The translations under genes and the position numbers were made by a program. This document shows positions 1-3,757 of a stretch of DNA of 5,724 nucleotides, in pieces. The notes under the pieces were generated by a model, which was given only the letters and a program-made list of their open reading frames with translations, did not search any database and had not been told where the DNA came from. Numbering within the stretch: position 1 is the first letter of the stretch; each line of letters begins with the position of its first letter. Source of the stretch: an uncultured Porphyromonadaceae bacterium (lineage in GTDB: Bacteria; Bacteroidota; Bacteroidia; Bacteroidales; Muribaculaceae); the NCBI GenBank assembly GCA_947176615.1, contig CAMWRO010000198.1:1-5724 (forward strand), read 5' to 3'.

Positions 1-1367
1 TCGACCGGATGTGCCACCTCGACGCGACCGAGGTCCAGCTCGATTTCCCGACAATCTACGGATCGGCCAAGCAGGGATGGATGAGCGATGACTACAACAC
101 TCCCACCGACAATATCAACGCCGTCCTTGACGCGATTATAAAATATATACCCGAACCCAAGACTCTCGACGGCGACGCACAGATGCTCATAACATCGCTT
201 GACTACTCAAGCTATGTGGGCCGAATCGCCATCGGCCGCGTCCACCGCGGCGAGCTGCGCGAGGGCATGGACATCGCCCTGTGCAAGAAAGACGGCACCT
301 CAGTAAGACAGCGCATCAAGGAACTGCATGTCTTTGAAGGAATGGGCCGCAAGAAAGTCGAATCAGTCAAGAGCGGCGACATCTGCGCCCTCGTCGGAAT
401 CGAAGGCTTTGAAATCGGCGACACCGTTGCTGCTTTTGAGAACCCCGAACCGCTGCCCCGCATCGCTATCGACGAGCCCACCATGTCGATGACTTTCACC
501 ATCAACGACAGTCCGTTCTTCGGCCGCGACGGCAAATATGTCACCTCGCGCCACATCGCTGACCGTCTTGCCAAGGAACTCGACCGCAATCTCGCGCTCC
601 GTGTCTCCAAGGCCGACCACGAGGATGTGTGGACCGTCTTCGGGCGTGGCGTGCTTCACCTGTCGGTACTCATCGAGACCATGCGTCGCGAGGGTTTCGA
701 GCTTCAGGTAGGCCAGCCGCAGGTTATCATAAAGGAAATCGACGGCACGAAATGCGAGCCTGTCGAGCTGCTCACCATCAATGTCCCCGAGGAATATTCA
801 TCCAAGATTATCGACATGGTGACACGCCGCAAGGGCGAAATGGTGTCGATGATTACTCAGAACGACCGCATCCTTCTCGAATTCCACATCCCCTCGCGCG
901 GAATCATCGGTCTGCGCAACAATGTCCTGACCGGCAGCGCGGGCGAGGCCATCATGGCTCACCGTTTCCTTGAATACCAGCCGTGGAAAGGTGACATCGA
1001 GCGCCGCACCAACGGCTCGCTTATCGCGATGGAGGCCGGAACCGCCTATGCCTACGCCATTGACAAACTTCAGGACCGCGGCAAGTTCTTCATCTTCCCT
1101 CAGGAAGAAGTGTATGCCGGACAGGTCGTGGGCGAGAACGCCAAGGACAACGACATCGTGGTCAACGTCACCAAGTCAAAGAAACTGACCAACATGCGCG
1201 CATCGGGTGCCGACGACAAGGCCCGCATCATCCCCCCGGTTGTGTTCTCTCTTGAAGAAGCTCTCGAATACATCAAGGAAGACGAATATGTCGAGGTAAC
1301 ACCCCACCATCTGCGCCTCCGCAAAATCATCCTTGACGAGCTTGAACGCAAACGCGCCAATAAATAA
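1..1367 (+). CDS. typA: Translational GTPase TypA/BipA, 5'-truncated by window edge
   Basis: Ribosome-associated translational GTPase of the EF-G/LepA superfamily, acting in the cytoplasm in ribosome assembly and stress adaptation. The reading frame is open from base 3 (…DRMCHLDATEVQLDFPTIYGSAKQGW), so the apparent ATG at 9 is internal. About 150 N-terminal residues carrying the P-loop, switch regions and NKxD are outside the window. Visible parts, numbered from that internal Met: the end of the GTPase domain with the G5-like 'YGSAK' (about 18-22); the beta-barrel domain II (about 56-145, 'YSSYVGRIAIGRVHRGEL'); the EF-G III-like domain (about 156-235, 'NDSPFFGRDGKYVTSRHI'); the EF-G C-like domain (about 250-335, with 'IPSRGIIGLRNNVLTGSAG' after it); and the BipA-specific C-terminal domain ('GTAYAYAIDKLQDRG', 'KSKKLTNMRASGADDKARI', 'TPHHLRLRKIILDE'). 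The length of the visible part and the intact C-terminus fit a functional ~600-residue protein. Codon use is GC-rich, unlike the beta-helix gene downstream. Family identification is secure. Confidence 0.97.
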   Translation, partial: DRMCHLDATEVQLDFPTIYGSAKQGWMSDDYNTPTDNINAVLDAIIKYIPEPKTLDGDAQMLITSLDYSSYVGRIAIGRVHRGELREGMDIALCKKDGTSVRQRIKELHVFEGMGRKKVESVKSGDICALVGIEGFEIGDTVAAFENPEPLPRIAIDEPTMSMTFTINDSPFFGRDGKYVTSRHIADRLAKELDRNLALRVSKADHEDVWTVFGRGVLHLSVLIETMRREGFELQVGQPQVIIKEIDGTKCEPVELLTINVPEEYSSKIIDMVTRRKGEMVSMITQNDRILLEFHIPSRGIIGLRNNVLTGSAGEAIMAHRFLEYQPWKGDIERRTNGSLIAMEAGTAYAYAIDKLQDRGKFFIFPQEEVYAGQVVGENAKDNDIVVNVTKSKKLTNMRASGADDKARIIPPVVFSLEEALEYIKEDEYVEVTPHHLRLRKIILDELERKRANK

Positions 1368-1382
1368 CGTTTCGCGTTATTT
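1362..1382 (+). terminator. Hairpin overlapping the typA stop codon, possible weak terminator
   Basis: An 8-bp perfect inverted repeat (AAATAACG, 1362-1369; CGTTATTT, 1375-1382) with a 5-nt loop. The left arm contains the typA TAA stop (1365-1367). The stem is AT-rich and only a short T run within the right arm follows, so it is at best a weak intrinsic terminator. It is the first inverted repeat after typA. Confidence 0.35.
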
Positions 1383-1383
1383 G

Positions 1384-1478
1384 GTTTAAAGTTTAGGTTT
1401 AAGGTTTAGATAATGGTTTTTGTGCTGTTATCTAAACCTTAAACATTTCTATAACATCACTTATCTAAACCTTAAACC
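1384..1478. repeat. GGTTTAA-type repeats with one left arm and two alternative right arms
   Basis: The stretch opens with imperfect direct repeats of a GGTTTAA/GTTTA unit (about 1383-1409). The segment GGTTTAAGGTTTAGATAA (1396-1413) has two downstream inverted copies. TTATCTAAACCTTAAAC at 1428-1444 is complementary over 17 bp (14-nt loop), and TTATCTAAACCTTAAACC at 1461-1478 over 18 bp (47-nt loop). Only one pairing can form at a time. It lies between typA and the sigma-factor operon, so it could act in termination, as a leader structure of the operon, or be a dispersed repeat. The pairing is read directly from the sequence; any function is inference. Confidence 0.8.
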
Positions 1479-1480
1479 AA

Positions 1481-1506
1481 AAAAATTACATGCAAGTGTA
1501 ATTTTT
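1481..1506 (+). terminator. AT-rich 10-bp hairpin with T-rich end upstream of the sigma gene
   Basis: Perfect 10-bp inverted repeat (AAAAATTACA, 1481-1490; TGTAATTTTT, 1497-1506) with the 6-nt loop TGCAAG. The symmetric A-run/stem/T-run is the shape of a bidirectional intrinsic terminator, but it contains only one G:C pair and so would be thermally weak. It ends 28 nt before the preferred start of the sigma gene, so it may instead belong to that gene's leader or promoter. No TAnnTTTG box was found between here and the start codon. Confidence 0.4.
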
Positions 1507-1534
1507 AACCCACACAATCGTCTTATAAGTGATT

Positions 1535-2050
1535 ATGGAGCAGAAAGACTTTGAGACGATGGCACCGCAGCTGCGGCAGCGCATTGTCGGAATGGTCAGA
1601 AAAATATCGGCCGACTCGGGCGATACTGACCTTGCCGACGATGTGGCTCAGGACACCCTCTTGAAGCTGTGGTCGATGCGCGACCGTCTTGATGCCTACA
1701 CATCGGTCGAGGCACTCGCAATGGTGATTGCACGCAACCGCGCCATCGACCTGCTCAAACGGGTGTCGGCCGTCCGCGGCTACGATATTACCGATGTTGA
1801 CATCGGCGATACAGCCATGAGTGCCGAGGATGCCATTATCCGCGAAGAGTCAGAAAATCGCGCCATGTCCCTCCTCGCCTCCCTCCCCTCGGGGCAGCAG
1901 GCAGTGTTGAGGATGCGCCATGTCGACGGAATGGAAATCAGCGAGATTGCCGCCGTCACAGGCTCGACACCCAACGCTATCCGCGTCACCCTCTCCCGTG
2001 CCCGCCAGAACGTTAAAGAACTCTATCTGAAAACAACCGAAAAAATATGA
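1535..2050 (+). CDS. RNA polymerase sigma factor, ECF/sigma-70 family
   Basis: Group 4 (ECF-like) sigma factor, which directs RNA polymerase to a small regulon when freed from an anti-sigma factor. From the ATG at 1535 the protein has 171 residues, typical for the family. Region 2 is seen as 'DLADDVAQDTLLKLW' (33-47), which is the core-binding helix, followed by 'ARNRAIDLLKR' (66-76), the -10-recognition helix. After a linker (about 78-110), region 4 runs from 'LLASLPSGQQAVLRMRHVDG' (113-132) through the helix-turn-helix 'EISEIAAVTGSTPNAIRVTL' (134-153) and 'SRARQNVKE' (154-162). There is no region 1.1 or 3. A GTG at 1529 two codons upstream is in frame; ATG is preferred because Bacteroidetes lack a Shine-Dalgarno guide and ATG dominates. 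The stop overlaps the next ORF's start by 4 nt (ATGA, 2047-2050), implying translational coupling to a probable anti-sigma factor. Which signal or regulon it serves cannot be read here. Confidence 0.93.
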   Translation: MEQKDFETMAPQLRQRIVGMVRKISADSGDTDLADDVAQDTLLKLWSMRDRLDAYTSVEALAMVIARNRAIDLLKRVSAVRGYDITDVDIGDTAMSAEDAIIREESENRAMSLLASLPSGQQAVLRMRHVDGMEISEIAAVTGSTPNAIRVTLSRARQNVKELYLKTTEKI

Positions 2051-2592
2051 ACAGCATAGATTTGACAAATATCAGCCAAGCCATCGAGCGATTCCTCGCC
2101 GCCGAGACGACCCTCGCCGAGGAGGAGGCCATCTATCGCTTTTATGCCGCGCATCCCTCAGGGACGCTCCCGGCCGAAGTCGAGCAGATGCGCGGGATGT
2201 TCGCGTGGTTCGGAGCAGGTCTTGACGAGTCGCTCGACCCCGTGGCTCAGACAGCCCGTCGCCCCTCGGTCGCGCTGCCGCGACTGCGCCGTTGGCAATG
2301 GATTTCGGTAGCGGCATCCTTCGCCCTGCTGCTGACCGTCGGGTTCACCTTCTTCCGTCCCGGCGACCGTGTCGAGGAGACTGCCTATGTCGTTATCAAC
2401 GGGGAAATAGTGACCGACCCCGCCATTGTCGAGTCAGAGTCAATGAAACTTCAGGCAATATTTGACCGCGCCGAGCGTAAATTTGCCTCGGTCGGCGCCA
2501 CCGGCGTGACCGCCCCCTCGCTTGAAGACCAGCTCGACATGGACAACCCCATCGTGAGAGATATCGTTAACCGCCATAACAACTTTAATTGA
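2047..2592 (+). CDS. Probable anti-sigma factor, single-pass inner-membrane protein
   Basis: A 181-residue protein whose role is inferred from topology and position. The N-terminal part (1-80) is soluble and acidic. It contains 'AIERFLAAETTLAEEEAIYRF' (split across 12-32), which resembles the short N-terminal motif ('F..GETTLEEE..L..YF') of many Bacteroidetes anti-sigma proteins. No HxxxCxxC zinc site is present. A basic segment ('RRPSVALPRLRRW', 71-83) precedes one hydrophobic helix (about 84-103, 'WISVAASFALLLTVGFTFF'), so by the positive-inside rule the N-terminus is cytoplasmic and the ~78-residue C-terminal tail is periplasmic. The tail ends in 'DQLDMDNPIVRDIVNRHNNF' (161-180). The start overlaps the sigma-gene stop (ATGA), the classic sigma/anti-sigma arrangement. 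No FecR-type domain is evident, so this is probably not a TonB-transducer system. The anti-sigma call is inference; membrane topology is well supported. Confidence 0.75.
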   Translation: MNSIDLTNISQAIERFLAAETTLAEEEAIYRFYAAHPSGTLPAEVEQMRGMFAWFGAGLDESLDPVAQTARRPSVALPRLRRWQWISVAASFALLLTVGFTFFRPGDRVEETAYVVINGEIVTDPAIVESESMKLQAIFDRAERKFASVGATGVTAPSLEDQLDMDNPIVRDIVNRHNNFN

Positions 2593-2601
2593 CATATAAA
2601 G

Positions 2602-3207
2602 ATGATACGTTTCCTGTTTTCAACAATATTTTTCGCCATGACGGCAACCGTGGCTCTCGCACAAGGGTCGTTGATTTCTGTTGTGGAAAAAATCGAGTCG
2701 GCTGTTTCCGATGAGTCCCGAATTGCCACCGCGAGCATCAACGAAAAGCGTGTCAACGGCAAACTCGTAGGCTTTAACAAAATTTTTATTGTCAAAGACA
2801 AAAACATCGCCAACCGATTTATCCAAGCCGCGCTCAACGAGCGTTCCAAGGCCAGCAAGTTTGAACAGCAGCTCAATCAGGGCGTTGTCTATTACCGCGT
2901 GGAGTTTGAGACGGTCAAAGACAAAACGGTAACCTACGACAGCTACTCTATTGTCAAGCAAGACTCCCACCAGTGGGTCGTCTCAGTCGAGCGTCGACAG
3001 GAACGTCGGCACGAACCGGCAGCTCGTTTTCATTGGCGTGACGATAATGACACATCCTCATCGTCAACCTCGATTTCAACCTCCACCTCAGTCTCTGACG
3101 ACGGCTCTGCCTCGACCTCGATTATCATCTACAACCCCGACGGCAGCATCACCCTCCTGACCGGCGACGACATGGTCACAACCGCGTCAGCGACGCAATG
3201 CAATTAG
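2602..3207 (+). CDS. Exported protein of unknown function, third gene of the sigma operon
   Basis: A 201-residue protein starting 9 nt after the anti-sigma stop, so almost surely co-transcribed with it. Residues 1-20 ('MIRFLFSTIFFAMTATVALA') form a signal peptide with a likely signal peptidase I site before Q21; no lipobox cysteine is seen. The mature domain (about 22-130) alternates helical and beta segments ('VVEKIESAVSDESRIATASI', 'FNKIFIVKDKNIANRFIQAA', 'VVYYRVEFETVKDKTVTYDS'). From memory it resembles the small exported DUF proteins (possibly DUF5024-like) often encoded beside Bacteroidales ECF sigma genes, but I cannot confirm the family. An Arg-rich stretch (131-136) is followed by a Ser/Thr/Asp tract (151-173, 'TSSSSTSISTSTSVSDDGS') and a beta-like end ('TSIIIYNPDGSITLLTGDD', 172-190). 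The last codons (TASATQCN) overlap the dispersed repeat CAGCGACGCAATGC, so the native C-terminus may have been altered by a repeat. Its position suggests a periplasmic or surface role linked to the sigma pathway. Confidence 0.82.
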   Translation: MIRFLFSTIFFAMTATVALAQGSLISVVEKIESAVSDESRIATASINEKRVNGKLVGFNKIFIVKDKNIANRFIQAALNERSKASKFEQQLNQGVVYYRVEFETVKDKTVTYDSYSIVKQDSHQWVVSVERRQERRHEPAARFHWRDDNDTSSSSTSISTSTSVSDDGSASTSIIIYNPDGSITLLTGDDMVTTASATQCN

Positions 3208-3234
3208 TCCGCCCTCATGGCAGCGACGCAATGC
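3188..3234. repeat. Two direct copies of CAGCGACGCAATGC, the first inside the upstream gene's 3' end
   Basis: CAGCGACGCAATGC occurs exactly at 3188-3201 and again at 3221-3234, 33 nt apart. The first copy encodes the final residues of the exported protein (…SATQC) just before its TAG; the second is non-coding. A third copy with one mismatch (CTGCGACGCAATGC) lies at 3577-3590, forming part of the 3' arm of another hairpin. Exact 14-mers recurring in this way mark a dispersed repeat family rather than chance. Confidence 0.8.
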
Positions 3235-3250
3235 GGAGAGGCCATGCCCC

Positions 3251-3295
3251 CGCGTCTCAGTGTAGGGAGAGGAGAGAAAAAGCATCAGAGACGCG
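3251..3295. repeat. Inverted repeat CGCGTCTC / GAGACGCG
   Basis: Perfect 8-bp arms CGCGTCTC (3251-3258) and GAGACGCG (3288-3295) enclose a purine-rich 29-nt loop (GGGAGAGGAGAG core). It begins 43 nt after the stop of the sigma operon. It may protect the 3' end of that mRNA, or be one more dispersed palindrome. There is no adjacent GTAG. Confidence 0.6.
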
Positions 3296-3309
3296 CACTA
3301 AAGATAAAT

Positions 3310-3327
3310 AAATCCGATAGGATTTTT
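3310..3327 (+). terminator. Short hairpin with T run, candidate terminator of the sigma operon
   Basis: A 6-bp stem AAATCC (3310-3315) / GGATTT (3320-3325) with tetraloop GATA runs into a T stretch (3323-3327). It is the only intrinsic-terminator-like shape after the exported-protein gene that is followed by Ts. The stem is weak (two G:C pairs), so termination there is uncertain. Confidence 0.3.
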
Positions 3328-3333
3328 CCTTGA

Positions 3334-3367
3334 GTAGCCGTGGGTTGCGCCACTGTGCAACCCACGG
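3334..3367 (+). repeat. REP-like palindrome 1: GTAG plus 11-bp hairpin
   Basis: GTAG (3334-3337) is followed without gap by a perfect 11-bp stem: CCGTGGGTTGC (3338-3348), loop GCCACTGT (3349-3356), GCAACCCACGG (3357-3367). A GTAG tetranucleotide at the 5' foot of a GC-rich hairpin is the signature of REP elements bound by RAYT/TnpA-REP single-strand transposases. Bases 3330-3351 match the reverse complement of 3469-3490 at 19 of 22 positions, so this element is the head-to-head partner of the palindrome at 3455-3486. Confidence 0.75.
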
Positions 3368-3382
3368 TAAAATGTACCAATA

Positions 3383-3437
3383 AATGAATCTGCAAAGATT
3401 TTTCTGTTCATCAGAGAAGAATCTTTGCAGATTCATT
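3383..3437. repeat. Central 23-bp nested palindrome between the two REP-like elements
   Basis: Left arm 3383-3405 and right arm 3415-3437 are inverted repeats matching at 22 of 23 positions around the 9-nt loop GTTCATCAG. Each arm is itself close to a small hairpin: GAATCT, GCAA, AGATT on the left (3386-3400) and GAATCT, TTGC, AGATTC on the right (3419-3434). The single strand can therefore fold as one long stem or as two short ones. It sits about midway between the GTAG palindromes and makes the whole 3334-3486 block nearly symmetric. Confidence 0.8.
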
Positions 3438-3454
3438 ATCGTTCTAACCCTATT

Positions 3455-3486
3455 CTCCGGGTTGCGGAGGCGCAACCCGGAGCTAC
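3455..3486 (-). repeat. REP-like palindrome 2: GTAG plus 12-bp hairpin, inverted orientation
   Basis: On the minus strand GTAG (complement of CTAC at 3483-3486) is followed directly by a perfect 12-bp stem. On the plus strand the arms are CTCCGGGTTGCG (3455-3466) and CGCAACCCGGAG (3471-3482) around the loop GAGG. Compared with the partner at 3334-3367, stem pairs 2-4 change from C:G, G:C, T:A to T:A, C:G, C:G. All three substitutions are compensated on the other arm while the GGGTTGC core is kept. Confidence 0.75.
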
Positions 3487-3494
3487 TCAAAGTG

Positions 3495-3512
3495 GCAATC
3501 TTGTCAGATTGC
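3495..3512. repeat. Short 7-bp hairpin GCAATCT / AGATTGC
   Basis: Perfect inverted repeat GCAATCT (3495-3501), loop TGTC (3502-3505), AGATTGC (3506-3512). Its form (…AATCT, 4-nt loop, AGATT…) is the same as the mini-hairpins inside the central palindrome at 3383-3437, hinting at a related element family. Confidence 0.55.
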
Positions 3513-3537
3513 GATTCAACACTAATAACAATTTAAA

Positions 3538-3590
3538 GTAGCGTCGCAGTGCTATTAATTTAGCATATTGTCGGGACTGCGACGCAATGC
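3538..3590 (+). repeat. Third GTAG-footed inverted repeat with terminal CGACGCAATGC
   Basis: GTAG (3538-3541) leads directly into CGTCGCAGT (3542-3550), which pairs with ACTGCGACG (3576-3584); the last G of GTAG can also pair with C3585. The 25-nt loop contains a small inner stem GCTA (3551-3554) / TAGC (3561-3564). The 3' arm continues into GACGCAATGC, the third copy (3577-3590, one mismatch) of the repeat found at 3188-3201 and 3221-3234. The stem sequence differs from the other two GTAG palindromes, so it would be a separate REP class. Confidence 0.6.
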
Positions 3591-3608
3591 TGCTGAATGA
3601 CCGGAATG

Positions 3609-3658
3609 GCACCCCAAGGGGGTGCACCCTCGCTTAACCCCATGTGCACCACATGGGG
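3609..3658. repeat. Two adjacent GC-rich triloop hairpins
   Basis: First hairpin: GCACCCC (3609-3615), loop AAG, GGGGTGC (3619-3625). Second: CCCCATGTG (3638-3646), loop CAC, CACATGGGG (3650-3658). Both stems are perfect, with 3-nt loops and 12 nt between them. The second is followed by GATGTAAAAAAA rather than a T run, so neither is an intrinsic terminator on the plus strand. Read on the minus strand, the second is preceded by TTTTTTTAC. Confidence 0.6.
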
Positions 3659-3757
3659 ATGTAAAAAAATCGCCATCCGGTTGAGTGGCTTGTCTTTGGT
3701 GTGCGTAATAGAATATAGAAATACCGAAAAACAGATTAACCAAAACTATATTCAATT

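Larger units (their letters stand above)
3208..3757. other. 550-bp non-coding hairpin-rich region
   Basis: No convincing gene lies here; the longest open frame (3257-3490, minus) runs through the inverted repeats and has no family-like features. The region is a series of hairpins: 3251-3295, a weak one at 3310-3325, 3338-3367, 3383-3437, 3455-3482, 3495-3512, 3541-3585, 3609-3625 and 3638-3658. Three of these have GTAG at the foot. The last ~100 bases (3659-3757) are A-rich without clear inverted repeats and form the leader of the beta-helix gene. A TTTG at 3695-3698 could be a -33 box, but I see no matching TAnnTTTG, so the promoter is unresolved. Confidence 0.8.

Noticed and set aside
9..11. 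ATG at 9 as the start of typA
   Set aside because: The frame is open to the window edge and the upstream residues (DR) and missing GTPase motifs show that the true start is about 450 bases outside.
212..659. Long antisense open frames within typA
   Set aside because: They are shadows of a GC-rich conserved gene, rich in Arg/Ser, with no family features.
1384..1478. CRISPR-like or telomere-like array from the GTTTA repeats
   Set aside because: Only two right-arm copies exist with no regular unique spacers, and there are no cas genes; the pattern is an inverted repeat set, not an array.
3257..3490. Minus-strand 77-codon open frame across the hairpin block
   Set aside because: It runs through the inverted repeats and central palindrome, has no recognisable domain or signal, and its openness is explained by the repeat composition.
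3695..3720. Promoter for the beta-helix gene (TTTG at 3695-3698)
   Set aside because: No TAnnTTTG -7 box lies at the right distance, so one tetranucleotide is not enough to call it.
3208..3757. Insertion sequence or MITE with terminal repeats and target-site duplication
   Set aside because: No transposase remnant and no outer inverted repeats flanked by clear short direct duplications were found; GTAG-footed palindromes fit a REP/BIME better.
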